Shown here: positions 56,076-64,000 of the stretch, one piece after another | How the letters are laid out: each line of letters begins with the position of its first letter | Numbering within the stretch: position 1 is the first letter of the stretch | Assembly (NCBI GenBank): GCA_907165275.2 | Contig: OU015652.1 | Span: 10,307,001 to 10,371,000, forward strand | Origin: Zygaena filipendulae | Taxonomy: Eukaryota > Arthropoda > Insecta > Lepidoptera > Zygaenidae | Direction of reading: 5' to 3' | DNA length: 64,000 nucleotides | Position numbers and translations under genes: made by a program | Notes under the pieces: model-generated | The model's database searches: none | Told to the model about the DNA's origin: nothing | The model's input: only the letters and a program-made list of their open reading frames with translations

Positions 56076-56870
56076 ACCCGACTTTCAAAAAGCAGGAGGT
56101 TATGCATTCGATTGTATGTATGTTTTGTTTTTTTTTTTTTTATTTAGGTTCACCGATTACTCGAAGACGGTTGGACCAATTTCGAAAATTCTTTTTTTGT
56201 TTGAAAGGGTTTACTCTCAATTAGGTCCCATTGCCACCAAATCGGGATCTGATGATGGGATCTTGGAGAAATCGAGGGAACTCTTCAAAAATAATAAGCA
56301 CACCTATACCGATTTGAGTATTTTTTATAGTATATCGTTCATTTGCTTTCGGAAAGCAAAATTTGAAGAAGTGGAACTGATTATGAAGACCACAGATGAT
56401 CATCGGGACTACTCAATAATAGGTATTTCACGAGTTCCGATTCGTTAATTTTAAATGGTTCCTAAATAATTTATGCTCGTCACAACTCACAACGTATATG
56501 GCAAAGTGGAACTGAGTGTGATGTACCAGGAGAACTCAAAAATTAACGTCCCTGCATCGAGAAGAGCAATATTTTGTAAAATATGATGAGTAGTTAACAT
56601 CAGGCTATTGTAACTTAGATAAATTACAAACCGTCTCACTTAAAAGCAAGAAATTAACAAATTTTTAACAAAAAAACACAAAACTAAAAAGCTTAAAATA
56701 TCAAAATACCGATTTAATCCAACAGACAATAATACCTACCTAATCGAAAAGTGGTAGCACAAACCAATAATAGTAGGTATTACGTTGTTGGTCTGTTGGA
56801 TTAAATCGGTATTTTGTTATTTTTAGCTTTTTAGTTATGTGTTTTTTGGAAGTCGGTTTTAATTATTTTG
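56076..56870. mobile_element. Nested element with CCGACTT termini
   Basis: Opens TTTTTACCCGACTTTCAAAA and closes GGAAGTCGGTTTTAATTATT, inverted relatives of the family G ends. The ORF 56116-56448 (110 codons, GSDDGILEKSRELFKN) lies in a repeat body I recognise as common in Lepidoptera, but not as a known protein domain. The right part is the foldback 56676-56850. Confidence 0.55.
56676..56850. repeat. Foldback arms around GGTAGCACAAACCAATAATA
   Basis: ATACCGATTTAATCCAACAG (56706 on) and its exact complement CTGTTGGATTAAATCGGTAT (56793 on) form the core of about 65-bp arms that include AACTAAAAAGCT. The same arms with a longer centre occur at 58881-59210. Confidence 0.75.
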
Positions 56871-57173
56871 TAAAAAAAATTTAATATTCATAAAATTAAT
56901 GTAAGTGTAAATAGGCGTTAATTTTTATTTTCCATGTTTTATCATAAATTCGAAACCTATATTTTTAAGGTTCTCGAATATACAACCGAGGTATACAACT
57001 TAAAAAAATACTAACTTATCTATTTACTTATCCATTCATCTTTCTAGAACTTAACAATTTTGGGTAATAAGTTTTCACTGCACGGCAACACTCACTAAAT
57101 GCTCACATGTTTACGATACGGGCTTCACTTTGTTGTTGACAGCGCTCCGTCTTGAGTTTTTATTTCGTCTGAG

Positions 57174-57288
57174 TGCGCAACATGATAAAATTTTATCGAG
57201 CCATTTTATCGATTCTCGTCGACATATTGTATGGCTTTGTCGACGAGAATCGATAACATGGCTCGATAAAATTTTATCATGTTGCGCA
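57174..57288. repeat. 51-bp-arm near-perfect palindrome
   Basis: The left arm TGCGCAACATGATAAAATTT...GTCGACA (57174-57224) pairs with 57238-57288 with one mismatch (ATTTTATC/ATGTTATC). The loop is 13 nt. It interrupts the right inverted repeat of the composite element. Confidence 0.9.
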
Positions 57289-57418
57289 TCTTAGCCCCCC
57301 TGGAAATCTTCCCTTCGAAACCGATTTAATAATATACAACGGACGCTGGATGCCAAAACATTGGATTTATTGAGTTGTTAAGGTGTGAAAGCGTAATAAA
57401 CTCTGCTATGATAAAGTG

Positions 57419-57597
57419 CTAGCTGTTCTCCGCAGTTTCACCCGTGGGAATTTCAGGACAAAAATAGGTACCTATCTACCCTATGTCCGTCTCTGTATAC
57501 CCTTTATAGCGTGTATGCAAAATTTCGGTTCGGTTCGGTTTAGTGAAGCAGTGAAAACGTGACAAACTCACATTCGCATTTATAATAGTAAAGGATT
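57419..57597 (-). mobile_element. Lep1-type Helitron copy
   Basis: CTAGCTGTTCTCCGCAGTTT start, CCCTATGTCCGTCTCTGTAT body, CACATTCGCATTTATAATAG end. Confidence 0.65.
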
Positions 57598-57705
57598 AAG
57601 GGTGTGGCGACGATATAAGCAAAATGCACAGGGCGTACAGCGGCGGCAGCAGGCATGAGGCAGCGTCTGTGTGCGCGCCGTACGGTGTCAGCTATGACGG
57701 CGGCT

Positions 57706-57994
57706 AGGGCTGCCACCTCTAGGTACTAGATTATAAAGTATCATACTACATAATATATTCTAGTCAATTGTATAAAATAATTTTAGTTTTTGATAACTGT
57801 GTAGGTAATCGCTGTAATTGAAAGCGCACACGCACCTGAAACGCAGCATGGAGAATTTCAGAACACGGAAAAATTAGTTATAATTAAAAATATGTACGTA
57901 GGTACCTACTGTTATTTTTTAAATATACCACAGTGCTAATTATTTAATATTTTGAAAAATTTCCATTTTTCTCCAAAGAAAAGGTGGCAACCCT
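57706..57994. mobile_element. hAT-like MITE with AGGGCTGCCACCT ends
   Basis: Left AGGGCTGCCACCTCTAGGTA, right AAAAGGTGGCAACCCT. Similar ends occur as a fragment at 32894 (AGGGTTGCCACCTTTTTTGA). It splits a GC-rich region (57600-57705 and 57995-58075), so it may have inserted in an old exon or CpG patch. A clean duplication could not be read. Confidence 0.55.
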
Positions 57995-58880
57995 GTGGCG
58001 GTTGAATAGCGGCGCGTCACGTCTTGGCAGCGAAGCGTCGCAAAAACACAACCGCACGCGGTTTATTTCTGTTACACACTTCAGACACCCAAATATTCAG
58101 ATTTTTCAATCACCAGACGTATAAAAAATGCTTAAAAGTAGGTCCCAACAACCGTTTGTAATGACTACTTATAAAATAATAAATATTTTTGATTTTTTGA
58201 TTTTTTGACCAGACACCTATTACACGAGTCCCATTGGTAGGTGACGTTTATGGCTACATCCCATGTATTATTACTTTCATATTACCTGTAGGTAATTACC
58301 TATATCCGTCTACGTTAATAAAATTTTTATAGCTGCAAATTTCCCGCGTGCATTTCGGGGTGCCTATGATGCATGCATAAACAGATAACCAGACAAATTT
58401 TCCCAAAACTATTGAAATTTCAAAAATACTTAACCGTTTTTTAATTCTTAAATATCTATATAACTATAAACTTTACTTAAACAATGAAGGATAGACTAGT
58501 AAATTATAAAATCACACTAGAGAGACTGCAATTGGGCTACAAGTTGCTTATTTCGGCGCGTAGCTCAATTTGCTGTATTAATAAATCCAACATTGACAAA
58601 GACCGCCAAAACACGTGGCTCGGTGCCAAACATGAAAAAAGTGGTGCTGCGCGGGCGACATACCGCGGAAAACAATTTCTGTGACGTCTTCACAACTGGT
58701 CTAGCGGCTGTGACGACAGCTAGAAATAATGCAACGGAAATGTTTGAAATTCGTCGCTCATAGCGCACACCTGGGATTTCACAAGGCCCCAGGTATTTAC
58801 GTAGGTAGGTTTATTATGACTAGCTGTATAGGTATACCACATTTTACGTAAGTTAGTATACCTTTTTTATTTTTAATCTA
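57995..58880. other. Intergenic, partly GC-rich at the start
   Basis: GC-rich to about 58075, then AT-rich. The overlapping ORFs at 58484-58768 on both strands have no recognised domain. Confidence 0.3.
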
Positions 58881-59210
58881 CTAAAAAAACTAAAAAGCTA
58901 AAAATAACAAAATACCGATTTAATCCAAAAGACAAAAATATACGTAATATTATTATTGGTTTGTGCTACCACTGATCGGTTTGGATTTGGTGACAAGCCC
59001 GCTTGTATCTACCCACTTGGGTTGCTCTGCTCGCGACGAGCTCGTGGCGGGAGTGGACTTAGCCCATCTACACATCTACTCCATATTTGGTTTGCCACCG
59101 ACTTCAGACCGATCAATGGTAATATAACAAACAATAGTAATATTACATGTATTTTTGTCTTTCGGATTAAATCGGTATTTTGTTATTTTTTAACCGACTT
59201 CCCAATAAGG
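58881..59210. mobile_element. Foldback element with unique GC-rich centre
   Basis: The arms CTAAAAATAACAAAATACCG then ATTTAATCC, and their complement at about 59160-59190, match the foldback at 56676. The centre (58960-59110) is GC-richer (CTGCTCGCGACGAGCTCGTG), unlike the short AT-rich centre of the other copy, so it may be captured DNA. It ends in TTTTTAACCGACTTCCCAA. Confidence 0.6.
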
Positions 59211-59280
59211 ATAAATAAAGTAGCACGTGATTCATCCGCGAAACTAGCAAAATTACAATCGAGGCAACTATTACCCCAGG

Positions 59281-59666
59281 TAGGGTTGCCAGGCTTTAGC
59301 CGGACATGTTTGGCTTTTTATGGGCGTGTCCGGCCAATTATTTTCGCGTCCTGCCTGACCAGCTTTTGTTAGGATTTTGTCTGGATGCCGCGCCAGATGA
59401 AAGTGGAGCGCAAGTATAAAATCGCGACTGCGCGACAGTATAAAAGCGCCAGTTAATTAGGTACATGTTAAAAAAAAAATTAATTATATTTAGGAGAAAA
59501 AAAATTGAAATAAAATTTTGTCCGGCTTTGAGAAGATATGTCCGTGGCTTTAAAAACGCTATGACTAGCTATTTAATGGTGTGTCCGACTTTTAGAGGAA
59601 AATGTCCGGCTAAATCAAGCCCTGAGTTCGGCTTTTATGTTCTTGAACCTGGCAAGTGGCAACCTT
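59281..59666. mobile_element. hAT-like MITE with 8-bp duplication
   Basis: 386 bp. Left TAGGGTTGCCAGGCTTTAGC, right CCTGGCAAGTGGCAACCTT. The 8-bp direct repeat ACCCCAGG lies at 59273-59280 and 59667-59674. The inside repeats the motif GTCCGGC several times. The ORFs crossing it (58956 and 59465) are incidental. Confidence 0.8.
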
Positions 59667-59674
59667 ACCCCAGG

Positions 59675-60337
59675 GGCAACTATCCTGGTTTTAACGATCG
59701 GTTAAGGATTGAAATTAGCAATTTCGAAGATTTCGTTTGGTCGTAAGACACTTTCTAGTTCCCGGTTGACGAAAACCAGTCGCAACAGTACTATTTAAAT
59801 GGGAAAACATGTTGATTCTCCTAATTGAACTTGGCACTCTTTGACAGTAAGTATTCCTGCCAATAGAAATGTAATTATCTAATCCAATCACTATTGATTT
59901 GAATGTAATAATTTATTAATTACATGATAAATGTATTTTAACGATTTTCTAAGCTATTAAAATATGGTACGCCAATTTCAAAGACCGCAAACTGCCATGT
60001 TATCGACAGTCACTCAGTTTTATGAGCAGGACCACCTTTGAATATTTATGGCCCATGAAATTCGTTGTATCGGCACGAAGCTTATAAATCGTGGTGTAAG
60101 GTACAAAACGCATCATAATACTATAACTTTCATTGTATAGCGTACTTTGAATGGGAGATTTAGATTTTCAGTTTATTAAAATATATTTTTTCCAAGTAAA
60201 AGTTGGATAAAGTTTGCGTGATAGGTAACAGATAAATATCTTAAATCAATTAAAGCTTATCCTTTCTTTAATAACATTAATACTAAATTCATTTCAAAAT
60301 CATTAAACCGTAGGATCCATGTAGGATCTATTCAAAC
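59675..60337. other. Intergenic, nothing recognised
   Basis: No repeat match and no exon signal. Confidence 0.4.
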
Positions 60338-60589
60338 ATGGATGTCTATTTTCTAACAATATCGCTGTTGCATGCATTGGATAAAGAGATGCCACTCAAG
60401 TGCAAGATTACACAACTAATGTTGTCTACCTACGCTTCCCTTATTGTAAATATAAACTTGAATCAAAGCAAAAATCTAACACTACTACTAAACGAAACCA
60501 AGGATAAATTACAAGACGTATCATACAATATATTAAAAAACACCCATTCCATCCAAGTGTCTCTTGATATTTATCCCCTTAAATATTGA
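60338..60589 (+). CDS. Possible small protein of unknown function, 83 aa
   Basis: ATG in a good context (TCAAACATGG), 83 codons, then TGA. The product is amphipathic: MDVYFLTISLLHALDKEMPL, a hydrophobic stretch LMLSTYASLIVNINL, and a helix-like segment NLTLLLNETKDKLQDVSYNI with potential N-glycosylation sites. It is not made of repeat sequence known from the window. No signal peptidase site, no Cys pattern and no family recognised. Codon use is AT-rich like the background, so it may be a chance ORF or a decayed exon. Confidence 0.3.
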   Translation: MDVYFLTISLLHALDKEMPLKCKITQLMLSTYASLIVNINLNQSKNLTLLLNETKDKLQDVSYNILKNTHSIQVSLDIYPLKY

Positions 60590-61689
60590 AAATATTGATG
60601 ATTAATCCTAAAGAAAAGGTATATATTTCTCTACTGTTAAAAATCTCTAAATATTTCAATGACTGAAACTATTTCTGGCACAAGTATTTATGCCATTACA
60701 TAATCACGGAAAAATCCATTTTGCCGACCTATTTATCTATGTTTTGAAGACAACACTGCGCAAATATATCACCAATCACTTAATTAGCTTCAAAAAAATA
60801 TTCAGTAAGTATGCATTTAAGTAATATTTTCAATTCAACCCTTGTGTTTAATATGTACCTAGTTTATCGACTGTCTCAATTTTTTTTTACATATAATTAC
60901 CAGATTAACCAGAAATAGTGGTTAAGTAAAAAAGATCCAGGCAGAAAATAATATCAGTAACTATAATTACAAATGTTTGACAAAAAGGGCAAAGAATGGA
61001 GTGAGTGAATTGGATTTTATCCAAGTGGGTATTCGACTGTTAAGACGAGATGCAAAACTGCAGCCCGGGAGTAGGTAGGTACTCCATAACCATCACTTTA
61101 AATCATCATCATGAGACACAAGATTCAGCTGATAGGTAATTAAAATATCCTTTAGCTTTTGACTTATCATTGTCTGCGAATTTTCTCCATGCTTCAAAAT
61201 AATACATAGACCTGTACATAGACCATGTACCTACATACTGGGGTTGCAAGAGATTTTCTGAAACGATTTTGACAATAGAGAAGAAAAAATGAAATAATCA
61301 TGAGGCAGATATAGATTTTCGCTTTTGTCCTGGATCCTAAATAGTGCCACGGTATCATTTTGGTCCAATGGATATCACAGGGTTAAGTAAGTGCAAAAGT
61401 AAGTGGAATTATCGGTACAGGTGGAGCAGGGTTAATTTATTCCAACACTCTACGGATATTTTATTTATTTAAGGTCTTTCAATTTGCTATCTTATTTTAT
61501 ATGATCTCTATATAGGTCTCTGCATTATAGATTGGTTAAGATAAATCCAAGCTTTTGTTCTTTTTGTATTCAAATTAATTAAGGTCTAAAAATATACCAT
61601 ACCAACCTTCCCCATCCGATACAATAAAAAATCTAAAAATATTACTACCAACGTAGCATTGGTGAAATTAATCTTCATTCAAAACGTAC
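60590..61689. other. AT-rich intergenic, nothing recognised
   Basis: No coding signal and no matched repeat. Confidence 0.4.
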
Positions 61690-61955
61690 TTATCGTTTGA
61701 TCAGTTGGGCGGCTGTCGATAAAATCTGTAATCGTATTGGATGCTATTTGAAACAATTTGCCTTTAGCAATCGGAGTAGAGTCCTCGCGGCGTCTCACCC
61801 GCTCTATATTTGTGCTGCTACGTGGAGTTGTGACGTTGTGCTGTTGTTTAATAAAATCGCGACTGCCAGCCACACGACACACGCAAGTCGGGGCTTTTCG
61901 AACGAGGCCGACGAACGTGATACGAAACTCCCGATCGTCTTTCTCTTGTAGTAAT
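61690..61955. promoter_or_regulatory. GC-richer block, possible distal promoter or 5' exon
   Basis: Non-repetitive sequence with raised GC and an initiator-like GATCAGTTGG at 61699-61708. It is open in three frames on both strands (61679-62039), typical of a GC-rich noncoding block. No splice donor is obvious. It may belong to the gene starting at 62926, but this is speculative. Confidence 0.25.
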
Positions 61956-62599
61956 TTGCCATCGCGATTTGAAAACGGAATTATCAACGACTCTATTTTT
62001 TTAGTTTTGCTTTTATATAAATACGATCTGGGTAAATAAATACGTATAGATATTAAATAATATCTTTTACATGTAAGCGATTTGAACGATTTATATATTC
62101 TGCAGCATCAACATTCATGAATTACTACTTAGAACTTCGAGACTACTAGGGTCAGACTGTTATTACATGATCATATTAGAATTTAGTGCAAGCATTTTTT
62201 TATTTTAGGTGGACACAAGGTTTTGATGGTAGCAAATTAGTGCTATAAAATTGACTAGCGAGCTTAATCGCTTTCGTCAGTTGAACTAAACGTCGCCGGC
62301 AGGTTTGCGAAAGTCAAATGTTGTCAAAGTTACCATCGTTATGGATTTTGTTTTGGTTACGTTCGGGGAACAGTCACGCTATGACACGCGCCGCAATCCT
62401 TGAACGCGTTAGTAGAGTTTCAGGCGGCAAGATGTACACAATTATAATTTCTGCTTGCTGTTGTAAAAATCGATTGCAGTATAGTCTTTATGAATAAAAT
62501 TAAAAAAAGGAACAACGGTAATTTGCTTCGTACTTGAATGGTATCTTTTTCTTAAACGCGTCACGCATATGTGCAGCCTGCAAGCCGCCCAGTGCACGC

Positions 62600-62925
62600 T
62601 CATTGCGTAGTCGGTTGCGTATAGCGTAAGGTATAATATGTTCCCATGTCGTCGGAGCGCGTCACGGTGCACGGCACGGGGTGAGAGCGCGCGGAAATGA
62701 AGGTTGCGCCCGTGACCGCGCCCGCCCGCCGCTGCCGCGATAACGCCAGCCCGCGCAGTATCGCTCCGCGGCCGCTGCTCCGCGGACCTGAGCCGAACTG
62801 CGATCAGTGCTGCCACGAGCGAACACCACGCACCGACGCTCCCCGCTAGTGATGTGCCCGCACTGACTGATCATGTGCCACCGGCGGATGTGTGTAGTGA
62901 GTGTGCCGGGGGCCCGCAGCCCGAC
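62600..62925 (+). promoter_or_regulatory. CpG-rich promoter / 5' UTR region
   Basis: The GC- and CpG-densest stretch of the window (GCGCGTCACGGTGCACGGCA, CGCCCGCCCGCCGCTGCCGC), in contrast to the AT-rich surroundings. It contains GCGATCAGTGCTG, an initiator-like site at about 62801. Two short upstream ORFs (ATG at 62851 and 62873) precede the ATG at 62926. Antisense ORFs here are products of composition. Confidence 0.45.
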
Positions 62926-63017
62926 ATGTGGGGTCTGATGGGGCCGCTGCTGGCGCTGCTCGCGCTCGGCGGCGGCGCCCGCTTCACAGCCAACAAGGAG
63001 TTGCTCGAATGCGCAAG
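62926..63017 (+). CDS. Candidate first coding exon with signal peptide
   Basis: ATG at 62926 (CCCGACATGTGG) starts MWGLMGPLLALLALGGGARF then TANKELLECAR. This is a short N-region, an uninterrupted Leu/Ala hydrophobic core of about 12 residues, and a small-residue Gly-Gly-Gly-Ala stretch: a good secretory signal peptide. The frame would leave the exon at CAAG|GTTCGT (63017/63018); stronger donors are GTATGT at 63046 or GTAACA at 63056. The protein would be secreted or membrane-bound. The mature N-terminus is too short to identify, and later exons lie outside the window. Confidence 0.45.
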
Positions 63018-63381
63018 GTTCGTCTATATCGTCCAACACGTGCATGTATGTCGTGGTAACATAATGTTATTCCCGAACGGCCTAAATATCTATACATATA
63101 ATAAAATTGTAATAGGTTGATGTCTGTACATGGGAGATAAATAAGAAAAAATAAATTTAGGCAACTCTATGAGTGATATAGAAGTCAAAAATACCATTTT
63201 TAGAACTTTTTGTATGTCTGTCTGTCTGCCCGTATGATTGTATTCGTGTTACGCAAAAACTGCTGCACCAAATTTAATGCAGTTTTTTTTTGTATTGCTA
63301 ATGGTCTAACTTAGATACTCACGTTTCTATTTTTTCGAAATTCCATCTGGAACTCGAGATATTTAAAAATAATGCTGGTCA
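63018..63381. other. Presumed first intron
   Basis: AT-rich. TATGTCTGTCTGTCTGCCCG at 63212 and TTACGCAAAAACTGCTGCAC at 63250 look like another degenerate Helitron-like copy without termini. Confidence 0.4.
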
Positions 63382-63577
63382 TCCTACTAATATTATAAAT
63401 GTGAAAGTGTGGATGTTTGTTACTCAATCATGCAAAAACGGCTGAACGGATTTGGATGAAATTTGAGATGGACGTTGTCAGGGGTACAGAGAAGAACATA
63501 GGGTATCTACTTTTTATCCCGAAATTCCCGCGGGAAATCCGAAATTACCGCGGGTGAAACCGCGGGGCACAGATAGT
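63382..63577 (+). mobile_element. Lep1-type Helitron, near full-length
   Basis: TCCTACTAATATTATAAATG start, CTGAACGGATTTGGATGAAA body, hairpin TTACCGCGGGTGAAACCGCG then GGGCACAGATAG. Close match to 27980-28178. Confidence 0.75.
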
Positions 63578-64000
63578 GGTTAATATACTAAATCTGTCTG
63601 ACATTGTGTCACGTGTTGTGGAATGTTGTTAAATTTATAAATAAAGAACAAATAAAACAAATAAGAGATAACGAAATCATAAATCAAAAATCATTATGAA
63701 TAAACCGAACGAATTGATTCACGAGTATCTATGAAGTCCAAGTTATAATTTGCAGAAGATACCACTGTACCTAATTGTTAATGAGCTAGAAAAATTATAC
63801 GTTAATGAACACGCAAGCAAAACACGACCGTGCTGATGACTTTGACCGAATTACTGGAAAATTATTTAAAAGAAGCATTATTATTTAAAGCGGTTTATTG
63901 TTATTTAAAGCACTTGAACCAACCTATATTATAAAAGTCGGCCATTTGCAAAAAGGTATTATTTTCCAAAAGTTCAGGATAATAATATATCAGAGAGAAT
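63578..64000. other. AT-rich sequence to the window end
   Basis: No recognised feature; a small direct repeat TTATTATTTAAAG/TTGTTATTTAAAG lies at 63878-63910. Confidence 0.4.

Larger units (their letters stand above)
55625..57297. mobile_element. Composite DNA transposon with long inverted repeats
   Basis: The left end GGGCTAAGATGCGCAACCTC continues ACGAAATAAAAACTCAAGAC then GGAGCGCTGTGAACAAAGAA. The right end, reversed, has the same order but is interrupted after GATGCGCAAC by the palindrome at 57174-57288. The inverted repeat totals about 70 bp. Inside are a THAP-like fragment (55831) and another element (56076-56870). THAP domains are the DNA-binding part of P-superfamily transposases, so a P-type origin is possible. 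No target duplication was seen. Confidence 0.65.

Noticed and set aside
58956..59372. 138-codon ORF
   Set aside because: It crosses a foldback element and the left end of a hAT-like MITE; its parts have different origins.
62442..63045. Two long - strand ORFs (124 and 127 codons)
   Set aside because: Arg/Ala-rich products of a CpG-rich block in which several frames are open at once; the + strand signal peptide is the better reading.
1..64000. A multi-gene defence, toxin or biosynthetic system
   Set aside because: Apart from one GTPase gene and isolated exon candidates, everything recognisable is transposon-derived; no set of functionally linked genes is visible.

Overview
The window is AT-rich nuclear DNA from an insect, almost certainly a lepidopteran (moth or butterfly). 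Evidence: genes are split by very long introns, GTAGGTACCTAC-type motifs are common, and there are dozens of short elements ending in a CCGCGGTTTCACCCGCG hairpin plus CTAG. I recognise these as Lep1-type non-autonomous Helitrons of moths and butterflies (from memory, no search). Nothing looks bacterial, and I see no rRNA, intact tRNA or CRISPR array.

Only one host gene is clear: a Ras-superfamily GTPase on the + strand. It has two coding exons here, 7728-8160 and 16367-16687, joined in phase 0 across an 8.2-kb intron. Upstream exon(s) lie in undetected sequence or outside the window. The protein carries all GTP-binding boxes, lacks the catalytic Gln of classical Ras and ends in a CaaX prenylation box. 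Weaker gene evidence: a 72-codon + strand exon candidate (20767-20982), a - strand exon candidate (about 23838-23959), a - strand start-exon candidate inside the Ras intron (14926-14974), a tiny start-exon candidate (23054-23068), an 83-codon ORF (60338-60589), and a CpG-rich promoter/first-exon region with a signal peptide at 62600-63017.

Most of the rest is transposon-derived. 1-7700: MITEs, Helitron copies and a (TA)29 tract. 8161-16366 (Ras intron): a 568-bp dispersed repeat, a 597-bp unit in perfect tandem, a retrotransposon ORF1 remnant lacking ORF2, and an internally deleted mariner-type element with both inverted repeats. 19-26 kb: several MITE families, one nested inside another. 31-36 kb: the inverted partner of the 568-bp repeat and a young 5'-truncated RNase H-bearing LINE with a 14-bp target-site duplication. 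37-54 kb: many Helitron copies, one split by a hAT MITE with an exact 8-bp duplication. 55-60 kb: a palindrome-rich composite element with a THAP-like remnant, two foldback elements and a second hAT-like MITE. 60-64 kb: mostly unique DNA leading to the CpG-rich first exon.

I found no operon-like or defence-like multi-gene system. What is notable is the transposon layering, plus a few exons that have no start codon and so are easy to miss.
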